Numbered from the stretch's first letter, positions 1 through 8,168 are shown. The stretch: 35,629 bases of DNA from Paludibacteraceae bacterium (GCA_017483945.1 JAFUUE010000091.1:1-35629); one strand, 5' to 3'. The notes: generated by a model not told the origin, from the letters alone. Program-made: numbers and translations.

Positions 1-16
1 AGAGTCGTATGACTCT
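1..16 (-). terminator. hairpin downstream of the tRNA pair (partial)
   Basis: AGAGTC (1-6) and GACTCT (11-16) form a 6-bp stem with a 4-nt loop, just past the tRNA-Asp 3' end in the minus direction. Any following T tract lies outside the window, so a terminator role is only suggested. Confidence 0.35.
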
Positions 17-23
17 CCTTTTG

Positions 24-97
24 CGGTGCCGACGAGACTCGAACTCGCGACCTCCGGCGTGACAGGCCGATATTCTAACCAACTGAACTACAGCACC
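24..97 (-). tRNA. tRNA-Asp (GTC)
   Basis: Read on the minus strand, positions 97 to 24 fold as a 74-nt cloverleaf. The acceptor stem GGTGCTG pairs with CGGCACC, the anticodon loop contains TGTCACG (anticodon GTC), and the T arm contains GTTCGAGTC. The discriminator base is G. The next bases are CAA, so the CCA end is not fully encoded and must be added. It lies 7 nt downstream of tRNA-Arg on the same strand, so the two are probably co-transcribed. Confidence 0.95.
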
Positions 98-104
98 ATT
101 TTTG

Positions 105-178
105 TGATCCATGCAGGATTCAAACCTGCAACCCCCACATCCGTAGTGTGGTACTCTATTCAGTTGAGCTAATGGACC
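105..178 (-). tRNA. tRNA-Arg (ACG)
   Basis: A 74-nt cloverleaf on the minus strand. The acceptor stem GGTCCAT pairs with ATGGATC (one G-U pair), with discriminator A. The anticodon stem CCACA/TGTGG encloses CTACGGA, giving anticodon ACG (Arg, wobble A read as inosine). The T arm is GCAGG/CCTGC with loop TTTGAAT. CCA is not encoded. It is the first gene of a two-tRNA transcript with tRNA-Asp. Confidence 0.95.
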
Positions 179-231
179 CTGCTATGAGTAGCAAATATGT
201 CAATGTTCTGCTTTCGTTTCAAAAGCGGGTG

Positions 232-263
232 CAAAGGTAATGCTTTTTTTTGATATGTGCAAA
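232..263 (-). promoter_or_regulatory. Bacteroidales promoter for the tRNA pair
   Basis: On the minus strand, the -33 element TTTG (260-263) and the -7 element TACCTTTG (232-239) are separated by 20 bp. This is the spacing seen at nearly all promoters in the window. The predicted start near 225 gives a leader of about 45 nt before tRNA-Arg. Confidence 0.8.
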
Positions 264-367
264 TTTTTTGGCCACTTTTTTCAAAAAAAACGCATTTTTC
301 TTTGTTTTTGCCTTTTGGAACGCCCCGTTTGTGCGGGATGAGGGGGGTGGGATGAGGGGAATGCCGG

Positions 368-661
368 TCAGACGGTGGCCTCTATATTCCACATGAACGC
401 GCGTACGCCCACCTCCGGGTTGCGCGCGTCGAGTTGGCGTACTGCCCGGAGCAGCGGTTCCACTTGTTCGTCCTCTACGACGGTGATGACTGCCGAGTTC
501 ATTTCCGGCCATGTGTGTGTACCTCGCCGGGGTTCGCCGCCGTTAGTGCCGCGTCCCTGCACTTGCTCGAAGAAGGTGAATCCGTGCACCCCCAGCGTGT
601 CGAGCATATACTCTACGCGCTCGGTGTTTGCCTGATTGAATACGATAAAGACACTTTTCAT
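368..661 (-). CDS. PII-like (GlnB-like fold) small protein
   Basis: A 97-residue protein with no signal peptide or membrane segment. The alternation of a short N-terminal strand (KSVFIVF), a helix (QANTERVEYMLDTLG), strands (GFTFFEQVQGRG), a TWPEMNSAVITVVEDEQ strand and a VEPLLRAVRQLD helix suggests a ferredoxin-like alpha/beta fold of the PII-like type. Small proteins of this kind are conserved in Bacteroidales, sometimes beside RND efflux genes. The classical PII T-loop uridylylation tyrosine and B-loop are not evident, so classical nitrogen sensing should not be assumed. The central GRGTNGGEPRRGTHTWPEMN stretch, rich in glycine and charge, is the likely ligand or partner loop. It stands alone on its strand, divergent from the aminopeptidase gene. 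The family assignment rests on remembered similarity and a pattern-based fold guess. Confidence 0.6.
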   Translation of the reverse strand: MKSVFIVFNQANTERVEYMLDTLGVHGFTFFEQVQGRGTNGGEPRRGTHTWPEMNSAVITVVEDEQVEPLLRAVRQLDARNPEVGVRAFMWNIEATV

Positions 662-681
662 ATAGACTTGTTTTTAGGTTG

Positions 682-713
682 CAAAGGTAATGTTTTTTCC
701 TTGTTTATGCAAG
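682..713 (-). promoter_or_regulatory. promoter of the PII-like gene
   Basis: On the minus strand, -33 CTTG (710-713) and -7 TACCTTTG (682-689) are 20 bp apart. The predicted start near 675 leaves a leader of about 14 nt before the ATG at 661. It is back to back with the aminopeptidase promoter (739-770), and only 25 bp separate the two -33 elements. Confidence 0.8.
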
Positions 714-738
714 CATGTGTGCATTTTTTTTGGATTTT

Positions 739-770
739 CTTGCATGTTTGCGGGATTATTTGTACCTTTG
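739..770 (+). promoter_or_regulatory. promoter of the aminopeptidase gene
   Basis: -33 CTTG (739-742) and -7 TACCTTTG (763-770) are separated by 20 bp. The predicted start near 777 leaves a leader of about 19 nt before the ATG at 796, supporting that start codon. Confidence 0.8.
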
Positions 771-795
771 CAGTCCTGAAAAATAACGTACTATC

Positions 796-2631
796 ATGAA
801 TACAACCATCATCCAACGTCTGAATGCGCTCCGCGAGTTGATGCGTGAGCACGGTTTGAGTGCTTATATTGTACCGGGTACCGACCCGCATGCCAGTGAG
901 TACATGGCGGCTCACTGGACGGAGACCACGTGGCTGTCGGGTTTTACCGGTGAGGCCGGCACCGTTGTTGTCACCCTTGACGAGGCGCTGCTCTGGACGG
1001 ACAGCCGTTACTACCTGCAGGCCGGTACCGAACTGGCCGGCACGACGGTTCTCCTCATGCGTGAGTCGGACATTGACTGCCCCTCTATAGCCGAGTGGCT
1101 GACAGCCCATATGGCTCCCGGGCAGTGTGTCGGTGTCAATCCGGAGATGTGGAGTGTGGACGCTTATGCCGCTCTGCGCGACCGGCTCTCGCAGGGGCGT
1201 ATCGGTCTGAGCAGCATCGACCTTATCCTGCCCCTGTGGACGGAGGGTCGTCCGGCTATCCCCCGCACGCCGCTCTACGCGTATGACGTCCGTTATGCCG
1301 GCGAGTCGGTCGGCGACAAGCTGGCGCGTATCTGGGCGGGGCTGACCGCCAAGGCACCGGAGGGCGACTGGGCACTCATCGTCAGCGCGTTGGACGAAAT
1401 CATGTGGCTGCTCAATATCCGCGGCGCGGATGTGGAGTACAACCCCGTGGTCATCTCCTACCTGGTCCTGGAGCGGGAGCGTGTGACGCTGTTTGTGTTG
1501 TCGGACAAGGTCGATGCCGCCGCTGCGGCGTACCTCCGTGAACAGGGCGTCAGTGTGCGCGAATACGGGGATGTCTATCGCTATATCGGCACGCTGCACG
1601 GCACTATCTTCTACGACGGAGCCCGCGTCAACGAGGCGCTCTATGAGGCGGTTCCCGAGGACTGCCGGCGCGTCAATATGCAGTCGCTTATCCTGCGTGA
1701 CAAGAGCCATAAGAACGCGGTGGAGTTGGAGGGCGAGCGTATCGCCATGCGCCGTGATGCCGTTGCGCTCACGCGCTTCTTCCGCTGGTTGGAAGAGGAG
1801 GCTTTCGCCGATGGGCGCACCCAGACCGAGTGGACGCTGATGGAGCAACTACACGCGTTCCGGGCCATGGGGGAGAACTTCGTCACCGAGAGCTTCGGCA
1901 CCATAGCCGGTTATCGCGCCAACGGCGCTATCGTCCATTATGCGGCCACGCCGGATAACTGCGCCGAGGTGCATAACTCGGGCATGCTCCTGCTGGACTC
2001 CGGCGGGCAGTACCTGGACGGCACGACGGACATCACCCGTACCGTCTGGCTGGGTGCGTTGCCGGAGGAGGGCAGTGCCGAATACGAGGATTTCCTGCGT
2101 GCACAGCGGGACTACACACTGGTGCTCAAGGGGCATATAGCCTTGGCGTCTGTCCGCTGGCCTCGCGGCACCCGCGGCAACCAGTTGGACGCGCTCGCCA
2201 AGCAGTTTATGTGGCAGGAGGGTATCACCTTCGGCCACGGCACCGGCCACGGCGTCGGCCATTTCCTCGGCTGCCATGAGGGCCCGCAGAATATACGCAC
2301 GGACATGAACCCGACCGTGCTGGAGCCCGGGCAGATATGCTCGGACGAGCCGGGCATCTACCGCACCGGCAAGTGGGGCGTACGTATAGAGAACCTGGTG
2401 GCGGTGACGGAGGTGCCGCAGACCGACGTGACGACCACAGACGACCGCTGGCTGTGCTGGGAGACGCTGACGCGCTGCTACTACGACACGCGCCTCATCG
2501 ACCGTACGCTCCTGACGGACGACGAGCGGCGCTGGCTCAACGACTACCACGCGCGTCTCCTGGCGGAGATGATGCCGCTGCTGGCTCCCGCCGATGCCGC
2601 CTGGCTCGCGGGTAAGTGCCGGGAGATATAA
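796..2631 (+). CDS. pepP: Xaa-Pro aminopeptidase (M24B family)
   Basis: A 611-residue cytoplasmic metalloaminopeptidase predicted to remove N-terminal residues that precede proline. Two creatinase-like N-terminal domains (about 1-310) are followed by the pita-bread M24 domain and a short C-terminal extension. This is the long three-domain architecture of eukaryotic-type and Bacteroidota APP, not the roughly 440-residue enterobacterial form. The five metal ligands are visible: Asp401 in LLLDSG, Asp412 in TTDITRT, a histidine in GHGVGHFLG (485 or 489), Glu518 in SDEPGIY and Glu532 in RIENLV. There is no signal peptide. It is monocistronic, with its own promoter upstream and a strong hairpin downstream. 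Confidence 0.95.
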   Translation: MNTTIIQRLNALRELMREHGLSAYIVPGTDPHASEYMAAHWTETTWLSGFTGEAGTVVVTLDEALLWTDSRYYLQAGTELAGTTVLLMRESDIDCPSIAEWLTAHMAPGQCVGVNPEMWSVDAYAALRDRLSQGRIGLSSIDLILPLWTEGRPAIPRTPLYAYDVRYAGESVGDKLARIWAGLTAKAPEGDWALIVSALDEIMWLLNIRGADVEYNPVVISYLVLERERVTLFVLSDKVDAAAAAYLREQGVSVREYGDVYRYIGTLHGTIFYDGARVNEALYEAVPEDCRRVNMQSLILRDKSHKNAVELEGERIAMRRDAVALTRFFRWLEEEAFADGRTQTEWTLMEQLHAFRAMGENFVTESFGTIAGYRANGAIVHYAATPDNCAEVHNSGMLLLDSGGQYLDGTTDITRTVWLGALPEEGSAEYEDFLRAQRDYTLVLKGHIALASVRWPRGTRGNQLDALAKQFMWQEGITFGHGTGHGVGHFLGCHEGPQNIRTDMNPTVLEPGQICSDEPGIYRTGKWGVRIENLVAVTEVPQTDVTTTDDRWLCWETLTRCYYDTRLIDRTLLTDDERRWLNDYHARLLAEMMPLLAPADAAWLAGKCREI

Positions 2632-2651
2632 CAGAAGAGAAGAGACTAACG

Positions 2652-2688
2652 CACGGCTCCTGCCATCCCCAAGGTGGCAGGAGCCGTG
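2652..2688. terminator. hairpin between convergent pepP and DUF2461 genes
   Basis: A perfect 14-bp inverted repeat (2652-2665 with 2675-2688) and a 9-nt loop lie between two convergent genes. No T tract follows on either side. It may act as a bidirectional terminator or a 3'-end stabilising stem. Confidence 0.6.
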
Positions 2689-2703
2689 TTCTATGTCGCG
2701 GGG

Positions 2704-3393
2704 TCAGCGGCTGCAGCGTGAGGGGAACTCACCGTACTCCTCGAACGTGTAGTTGAGGAAGTCGTTCATCGGCTTGGCGGCGCGGGAGAGCTCCATGACG
2801 AGGTCGAGGAAGTCGGGCGCGCAGACCTGTTCGTCCGTGAGGGGGGCGGAGACGGTGTAGGACTTGCGTTTGAGCCAGTCGGCATGCACGAAGTCGGGGT
2901 CGAAGCTCGCGGGGACCTTCTTGAGCATGTAGTCGGTGTCAAAGTCCGTGAAGAAGCGTTGCCACTCGGGCTGCGCCATGATGCCCTCTACCTCGTCGTA
3001 GTTGGCCTCTATCTCGGTGCGGAGGGCCTTGAGCAGTTCGGGTGTGGGGCCCCAGATGCCTGCGGCGAACATGCAGTGTCCGGGCTGCAGGTGGACATAA
3101 TATCCTCCGCGCATGCTCTTCTTGCCGCCCTTGACGGCGGGGAAAGCGCCGAACCACTCTTTATACGGCCGTTTGTCGCCGGAGAAGCGCACGTCGCGGT
3201 AGATGCGCCATATGCAGTCGCGCGGTGTGAGCGGCGCCATCTCGGGCTCTATCTCGACGAGTCGGCTCAGCCAGTCGGCGGTGAAGGCCTCGAAGTGGCG
3301 GTGGCAGCGGGTGTAGCGTTCCTTGTTGAGCAGGAACCAATCGCGGTTGTTATTGCACGCCAGTTCGTTTAGGAAATCAAGTATCTCTCTCAT
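2704..3393 (-). CDS. DUF2461 (TIGR02453-type) protein
   Basis: A 229-residue soluble protein of the DUF2461 family, whose biochemical function is unknown to me. Family hallmarks visible are the N-terminal FLNELACNNNRDWFLLNKERY segment (in other members typically NNNKEWF), WRIYRDVRFSGDKRPYKEWFG, and the GGYYVHLQPG stretch leading to GIWGP. The ATG lies 2 nt past the rmlD stop, so the gene is almost certainly translated from the same message. The cysteine-rich end (FPSRCSR) is unremarkable. Linkage to rmlD may be only positional. Confidence 0.85.
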   Translation of the reverse strand: MREILDFLNELACNNNRDWFLLNKERYTRCHRHFEAFTADWLSRLVEIEPEMAPLTPRDCIWRIYRDVRFSGDKRPYKEWFGAFPAVKGGKKSMRGGYYVHLQPGHCMFAAGIWGPTPELLKALRTEIEANYDEVEGIMAQPEWQRFFTDFDTDYMLKKVPASFDPDFVHADWLKRKSYTVSAPLTDEQVCAPDFLDLVMELSRAAKPMNDFLNYTFEEYGEFPSRCSR

Positions 3394-3395
3394 AA

Positions 3396-4337
3396 TCAGT
3401 CGTTGTATAGTTGTTGCATGCAGCGCGCGAGGGCATCCGTCCAGTAGGGGACGGGGACGTTATAGACGCGGCGTATCTTTTGTTTGTCCAGCACGGAGTA
3501 GTGGGGGCGGGGCGTGCGGTACTGATACTCCTCGCTGCGGATGGGGCGGACCGCACAGGTGATGAGGGGCATCTGCTCAGCGGGCTTGCCCTGCCGGTAG
3601 GCGAGGAGCAACTGCTGCGAGTTGTAGAGCTTGTGTATCTGTACGGTGAAGTCGTACCAGGAGCAGACGCCCTCGTCGGTGAAGTGGTAGATGCCGGGGA
3701 ACCAGTCCTCTGTCTCGATAATCATCCCGATGGCGGCGGCGAGGTCGGCGGCGTAGGTGGGTGTGCCTATCTGGTCAAAGACTACGCCCAATTCGTCGCG
3801 CTCCAGTCCGAGGCGTATCATGGTCTTGACGAAGTTGTTGCCGAAGGCGGAGTAGAGCCATGCGGTGCGCAGGATGATGGCGTCGGGGCAGACGGCGAGG
3901 AGCCGCTGCTCTCCCTGCAGTTTGGTGCGTCCGTAGGCGGTGCGCGGTGCGACGGGGTCATCCTCGCGGCAGGGCAGGTGCTCGTCGCCGCTGAAGACGT
4001 AGTCGGTCGATACATGGATGACGCGGCACCCGGCGCTGCCGAGGTTCTCCACGGCGTCGGCGTTGATGCGTGTGGCGGTAGGCTCGTCTTCCTCGGCCTT
4101 GTCCACGTTGGTGTACGCAGCGCAGTTGACGATGAGCTCTATCGCGTGGGTCTGCACGTACTGATGGACCGCCTCGCGGTCGGTGATGTCAAGCACCTCG
4201 ACGGGCACGGGGCTGTCGGCCGGTGCGATGATGTCGGTATAGAAGAAGCGGTGGTCGGGATGCAGCGGCGCTTGCAGGCGCATCTCGTTGCCCAGTTGGC
4301 CATTGCAGCCGGTGATAAGGATGTTCATAGTATTCAA
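3396..4337 (-). CDS. rmlD: dTDP-4-dehydrorhamnose reductase RmlD
   Basis: A 313-residue extended short-chain dehydrogenase/reductase making dTDP-L-rhamnose from dTDP-4-keto-L-rhamnose with NAD(P)H, the last step of the pathway. The nucleotide-binding motif is Gly10-x2-Gly13-x2-Gly16 (GCNGQLG). STDYVF (110-115) and the catalytic Tyr135-x3-Lys139 (YGRTK) are intact. The segment between AVENLG and RVIHVS looks about four residues shorter than in homologues I remember, which would trim a surface helix. Either the first ATG or the second (MNILITG) could be the start. It lies downstream of rmlC on the same strand across a 187-bp spacer with 11-bp repeats, and immediately upstream of the DUF2461 gene. 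rmlA and rmlB are not in this window. Confidence 0.93.
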   Translation of the reverse strand: MNTMNILITGCNGQLGNEMRLQAPLHPDHRFFYTDIIAPADSPVPVEVLDITDREAVHQYVQTHAIELIVNCAAYTNVDKAEEDEPTATRINADAVENLGSAGCRVIHVSTDYVFSGDEHLPCREDDPVAPRTAYGRTKLQGEQRLLAVCPDAIILRTAWLYSAFGNNFVKTMIRLGLERDELGVVFDQIGTPTYAADLAAAIGMIIETEDWFPGIYHFTDEGVCSWYDFTVQIHKLYNSQQLLLAYRQGKPAEQMPLITCAVRPIRSEEYQYRTPRPHYSVLDKQKIRRVYNVPVPYWTDALARCMQQLYND

Positions 4338-4389
4338 TACTCGATAGTCGGATAACCTCCGTATTTTCAGTGTGTTGCGGTAGTGGGTA

Positions 4390-4422
4390 ACAGACCTGGA
4401 ACAGACCTGGAACAGAGCTGAC
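4390..4422 (+). repeat. 11-bp tandem array, family B (ACAGACCTGGA), 3 units
   Basis: Three contiguous 11-bp units: ACAGACCTGGA, ACAGACCTGGA, ACAGAGCTGAC. The last unit changes its end from GGA to GAC and is followed by CC. The same terminal variant ends the other B arrays (10745-10777, and 26606-26671 in reverse). It is located in the transcribed spacer between rmlC and rmlD. Confidence 0.9.
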
Positions 4423-4458
4423 CCTGCTTCCGCCCATAAAATCAGGCTCTTGCATGCG

Positions 4459-4513
4459 TCAGGTAACGGTCAGGTAACGGTCAGGTACGGGTCAGGTACG
4501 GGTCAGGTACGGG
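4459..4513 (+). repeat. 11-bp tandem array, family A (TCAGGTAACGG / TCAGGTACGGG), 5 units
   Basis: Two units of TCAGGTAACGG are followed by three units of TCAGGTACGGG, exactly 11 bp each. The array starts 36 bp after array B ends and stops 11 bp before the rmlC stop codon. Other A arrays are at 10682-10725, 26537-26569 (reverse) and 26727-26769. Confidence 0.9.
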
Positions 4514-4524
4514 AGCCGGACGCG

Positions 4525-5085
4525 TTAGTCGAGGTCGCGGAACACGTCGCCGAGGTCGCGCAGCAGGGGGTGCTTCCCGTCTTTCTCGCTGAGGATGCGG
4601 TCGGCCTTAGGGATGCGCCAGTCGATGCCGAGGGCCGGGTCGCTGAGCAGCAGCCCGCCGTCAGCCTCGGGGTGGTAGAGGTTGTCGCATTTATAGGTGA
4701 AGACGGCCGTGTCGCTGAGCACGGAGAAGCCGTGGGCGAAGCCCCGCGGGATGTAGAACTGCCGGTGGTTGTCGCCGGACAGCTCCACGGCGAAGTGTTG
4801 CCCGTAGGTGGGGCTCCCGTGCCGCAGGTCCACTGCCACATCGAGCACCCGCCCCGAGAGGCAGGATACCAACTTGGCCTGGGTGTAGGGCGGACGCTGG
4901 AAATGCAGTCCGCGTACGACTCCGTAGCTGCTGCACGACCGGTTATCCTGCACGAAGCGTGCGGTGATGCCCGCGGCGCGGTACCGCTCTTCGTTGTAAG
5001 TCTCTTCGAACCACCCGCGGGCGTCGCGGAACACCTGCGGCTCAATAACCAGCAGACCCTCTATCGGCGTTTGTGTTACTTGCAT
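4525..5085 (-). CDS. rmlC: dTDP-4-dehydrorhamnose 3,5-epimerase RmlC
   Basis: A 186-residue cupin epimerase, normal length for the family, converting dTDP-4-keto-6-deoxyglucose to its L-rhamno epimer. The catalytic signature VVRGLHFQ carries the base histidine. DLRHGSPTYG (conserved family segment) and FYIPRGFAHGFSVLSD (active-site region) are present. The start MQVTQTPIEGL matches the usual family N-terminus. The ATG lies 19 nt after the stop of the upstream GH13 gene, so the two are probably on one transcript. rmlD follows after a repeat-containing spacer. Confidence 0.95.
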   Translation of the reverse strand: MQVTQTPIEGLLVIEPQVFRDARGWFEETYNEERYRAAGITARFVQDNRSCSSYGVVRGLHFQRPPYTQAKLVSCLSGRVLDVAVDLRHGSPTYGQHFAVELSGDNHRQFYIPRGFAHGFSVLSDTAVFTYKCDNLYHPEADGGLLLSDPALGIDWRIPKADRILSEKDGKHPLLRDLGDVFRDLD

Positions 5086-5104
5086 GTTGTCAGTCGTTTG
5101 AGCG

Positions 5105-7525
5105 TTATCGAACCAGCCGTCCCATCAGGTCGTAGTAGCGGCCGTTGCGGACCACATAGACCACACCGTCCAGCAGTACCTTGTCGGCCTTGGCCTCCTC
5201 GGACTGCACCTCCTCCACGGGGGTGTAGTTGATGTCGCTGATGACGGGTGCCTGTACGGCGGAGCCGGTGAAGATGCGCAGCTCGCCCGGCGCCAGGGAG
5301 ACGGACGATGACGTCATCTTGGCGGCGTTGTTGTAGTAGTCGTACCATGTGCCGGCGGGCAGGTTGACCGTCTGGTTGCCGCTCACGGCGAAGTTAGCGG
5401 CGGCGAAGACGTTGGTGCCCCACTGGATAGTGCGCAGCGGTTGCCCGCCGTTCAGGCTGGCGGCGGTCGGGTTGCCTGCGAAGACGTTGGGCATCAGCTT
5501 GGTACGCAGGGCGACTGCCTGTGCGCTGCGGCGGAAGGCGTTCAGCCGGTCGGGGTCGTTGAAGTAGCCCTTCGAGTCGGGGTGGGTCTTCTTGTTGCAG
5601 CGGTAGTCGCTGTTCTCGGCATTGGGATGGTCCACGTCGGAGTTGATGGAGAAGTCATAGCCTATCTCCTCGAACTGCCAAATCATGTGTGAGCCGTTGA
5701 GCAGGACGTTGAAGGCGATGTTGGCCGGCACGCGTGCGATACGTGCGGCGGTGTTGGTGGGCAGGTCGCCGTTGCCGTATTTCTTGGCTTTGTACTGCAT
5801 GCGTTCCTCGTCGTGCGACTCGCAGTAGCTGACATAGCCGTCCTGGTTGGCGGAGTTGAAGGCGTCCTTGTTGCTCTGTATCCAGCCCATTGCCGTCTCT
5901 TGGTAGGCCTCGCTGGTGTTGTTCCAGCAGAGCATGCCCCCGTTGATGAGCTGCGGGCGCTCTGTGTCCATATTGCTGCCCCAGTGCTCGAGGATGAAGT
6001 AGGCGCCGGGCGACGCGGCCTGCACGCCGTTGGTGTAGTAGTCCTTGATGTTCTGCACCGAGGTGTTGGCCACGTTGGAGCAGAATCCGTGGCTCAGGTC
6101 CATGCGGAAGCCGTCCACTTTGTACTCCGTGAGCCAGTACTTGAGTGCGCGGATGAACATCTTATGCGCCGGCTCGAAGCCGTGGTTCCAGTCCTCATAG
6201 ACGTTGTCGGGGTGGGGGGCGGTGACGTTGAACCAGGGGTTGCTGGCCAGGTCGGTGCCGTAGGGGTAGAGCTTGTTCATCGGGTTGAGGCCTGTGGCGT
6301 GGTTGAAGACCATGTCCATGATGACGGCGATGCCGCGGCGGTGGCACTCGTCGATGAAGGCCTTGAACATCTCCGGCGAGCCGTAGGCGCGGTCGAGGGC
6401 GAAGTAGTGGTTGGGCGAGTAGCCCCAGTTGTAGTTGCCGTCGAACTCGCAGACGGGCATCAGCTCAATGGCGTTGACGCCGAGGTTCTGGATATAGTTC
6501 AGCTTGTTCATCAGTGCGGGGATGGAGCGCAGGGCGGTGTAGTCATAGACCCAGACCTCGTAGATGACGAGGTTGTTCTTGTCCGGGCGCTTGAAGTTGA
6601 GCGTGGCCTGGCTCCATGGGTAGGCCGGTTTGCCGGGCTGTATGACGGTCACATAGCCGCCGTCGGCGCCCTTGATGGGGTAGTCGATGAGGGTCGGGTC
6701 CACCGACTTGGGCTCCCAAGCGTCGTCGGGGTGGATGACCTTCTCGGAGAAGAGGTCGGATATCTGCTTCTTGACGCCGTCGGCGCGTACCACGGCGTAC
6801 TGGAAGCGGTACTCTTTGCCGGGGGTCAGGCCGGTGAGGCGTATCCAGAAGTAGTTACCGTCGCGCTTGAGTTGGTACTGGTTGTTGAGTTTCCAGTCGG
6901 TCATGTCGCCCAGTAGGAACACGTGCTGCGCGGGCGCCGTCTTGCTGGCGGCATAGGTGCACAGGGTGACGGCAGTCGGGTCGTTGGCGTCGTAGTAGAT
7001 GCCCTGGTCGATGCCGGTGGGGCGGGTCTGCTGCTGGCATGCGGCGGGGGTGAAGCCGGCCCATATGTCGGAGCTGCTGCTGTCCTCGCCCAGGATGATG
7101 AAGATGTCACCTCCGGCTGCGGTCTTGCCCTCCTTGCTGCCGCCGGGGCCGTCGTGGAAGACGAAGGCCAGCGCGGTGACCTCCGTGCCGGCGGGGATGT
7201 GGTAGAAGTCGTACATGTTGTTGATGACCAGTTGCCACTTGCCGTCGGTGGTGGCGGTGAGTTGGGGCTGGTCGGCGGCGCGCCAGTTGGAGCCTGTCGC
7301 GTCGGGTGTGCCGATGACGCCGAGCCACTTCTGCGTGGCGGTGCAGTAGCCGGTGTGCGCGTAGCACTTGGTGGCGGTCCTCATGCCCCCGTTGCCGCCG
7401 GCGGGGTCAAACGTGATGACAATCTGGCCGGTGTAGCCGGGTTGGATGACTGCCGGAGTGGTGGTCACCTGTGCCGTAAGTGTCAGTGCGACACAGGAAA
7501 GGAGAAAAAGGAATACTTTTTTCAT
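5105..7525 (-). CDS. secreted GH13 alpha-amylase-family enzyme
   Basis: An 806-residue exported alpha-glucan-active enzyme. A signal peptide (MKKVFLFLLSCVALTLTAQ) is followed by an N-terminal beta domain resembling a starch-binding module (about 20-165). Next comes a CBM48/isoamylase-N-like domain (about 170-300; HVFLLGDMTDWKLNNQYQL), then the GH13 barrel (about 310-700) and a C-terminal beta domain. Catalytic regions are intact: DMVFNH, nucleophile Asp476 in GFRMDLSH, acid/base Glu513 in ILEHWGS, and Asp572 in ESHDEER. The domain order suits a debranching or branching-type or alpha-amylase activity; I cannot name the exact specificity. The last 25 residues form a tail shared with two other secreted proteins here. 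A matching promoter lies upstream, and rmlC follows 19 nt downstream. Confidence 0.9.
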   Translation of the reverse strand: MKKVFLFLLSCVALTLTAQVTTTPAVIQPGYTGQIVITFDPAGGNGGMRTATKCYAHTGYCTATQKWLGVIGTPDATGSNWRAADQPQLTATTDGKWQLVINNMYDFYHIPAGTEVTALAFVFHDGPGGSKEGKTAAGGDIFIILGEDSSSSDIWAGFTPAACQQQTRPTGIDQGIYYDANDPTAVTLCTYAASKTAPAQHVFLLGDMTDWKLNNQYQLKRDGNYFWIRLTGLTPGKEYRFQYAVVRADGVKKQISDLFSEKVIHPDDAWEPKSVDPTLIDYPIKGADGGYVTVIQPGKPAYPWSQATLNFKRPDKNNLVIYEVWVYDYTALRSIPALMNKLNYIQNLGVNAIELMPVCEFDGNYNWGYSPNHYFALDRAYGSPEMFKAFIDECHRRGIAVIMDMVFNHATGLNPMNKLYPYGTDLASNPWFNVTAPHPDNVYEDWNHGFEPAHKMFIRALKYWLTEYKVDGFRMDLSHGFCSNVANTSVQNIKDYYTNGVQAASPGAYFILEHWGSNMDTERPQLINGGMLCWNNTSEAYQETAMGWIQSNKDAFNSANQDGYVSYCESHDEERMQYKAKKYGNGDLPTNTAARIARVPANIAFNVLLNGSHMIWQFEEIGYDFSINSDVDHPNAENSDYRCNKKTHPDSKGYFNDPDRLNAFRRSAQAVALRTKLMPNVFAGNPTAASLNGGQPLRTIQWGTNVFAAANFAVSGNQTVNLPAGTWYDYYNNAAKMTSSSVSLAPGELRIFTGSAVQAPVISDINYTPVEEVQSEEAKADKVLLDGVVYVVRNGRYYDLMGRLVR

Positions 7526-7617
7526 GGGTATAATTAGTTAGTTGGTGATTCGGTGTTCGGTGTTGCCGTGGGCCGCTCGGGGACTCGGTCGGAGACCGCC
7601 CGCGGGAATCGGCGATA

Positions 7618-7649
7618 CAAAGGTAGTGATTTTTCTTGATATACGCAAG
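7618..7649 (-). promoter_or_regulatory. promoter of the GH13 gene
   Basis: On the minus strand, -33 CTTG (7646-7649, within CCTTGCGTAT) and -7 TACCTTTG (7618-7625) are 20 bp apart. The leader to the ATG at 7525 is about 85 nt. It may drive the GH13-rmlC-rmlD-DUF2461 unit, since no further promoter of this type appears before position 3393. Confidence 0.75.
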
Positions 7650-7710
7650 GGTTGCCGCCGTTCACGGCCACTTTTTTTTGTTGTGCGGCGGGTAGGGTGG
7701 GCATAAAAAG

Positions 7711-7746
7711 ACCGGCAGAGCCGCATAGGGATGCGGCTCTGCCGGT
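7711..7746 (-). terminator. intrinsic terminator of secG
   Basis: A perfect 16-bp stem (7711-7726 with 7731-7746) has a 4-nt loop. On the minus strand it is followed by CTTTTTATG, giving a classical Rho-independent terminator 57 nt past the secG stop. Confidence 0.9.
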
Positions 7747-7802
7747 AGGTTGGTCGGGGAGGGACTGTCGGCCCGGCGGCCCGGAGCAGGCTCCGTGTGC
7801 GC

Positions 7803-8168
7803 TTATTGCGCAGCCTCTTCGTTGAAGTCCGCAGCCGGAGCGGCGGTCTCAACGCTCGATTTGAGGTTGTCGATAGCCTCCTGGCTCACCTTGCTGTTCT
7901 GCAGCTGGCTGTCCTGTCCGTTGCCTGCGTTGTCGCTCTTGCCGAGTCCGACGGCAAAGATGCTCAGCAGCACGATGATAGCGATGAGGCTCCACGTCGT
8001 TTTCTCCAGCACATCAGCCGTCTTGGGGGCGCCCATCACCTGATTGCCTCCGGCAAAACCCGATGCCAGACCGCCGCCCTTGCTGTTCTGGATGAGCACA
8101 AGGAAGGTCAGCGCGAGGGCCAGAATGACGATTATTACAACCAATGTTGTTACAATAGTACTATTCAT
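7803..8168 (-). CDS. secG: preprotein translocase subunit SecG
   Basis: A 121-residue inner-membrane protein of the SecYEG channel. Two hydrophobic helices (about 5-24 and 58-76) flank the conserved cytoplasmic loop LVLIQNSKGGGLASGFAGGNQVMG. The acidic and alanine-rich tail after residue 78 is variable in the family. It has its own promoter and a strong terminator, so it is monocistronic. Confidence 0.93.
   Translation of the reverse strand: MNSTIVTTLVVIIVILALALTFLVLIQNSKGGGLASGFAGGNQVMGAPKTADVLEKTTWSLIAIIVLLSIFAVGLGKSDNAGNGQDSQLQNSKVSQEAIDNLKSSVETAAPAADFNEEAAQ

Noticed and set aside
3411-4355. A 314-codon plus-strand frame opposite rmlD
   Set aside because: Antisense of a gene with intact Rossmann and YxxxK motifs; no independent support.
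4459-4513. Short regular repeats considered as a CRISPR array
   Set aside because: Units are 11 bp and contiguous, with no spacers, and no cas genes are present.
5813-6916. A 367-codon plus-strand frame opposite the GH13 gene
   Set aside because: Valine- and glycine-rich antisense translation without motifs; the GH13 catalytic regions are on the minus strand.
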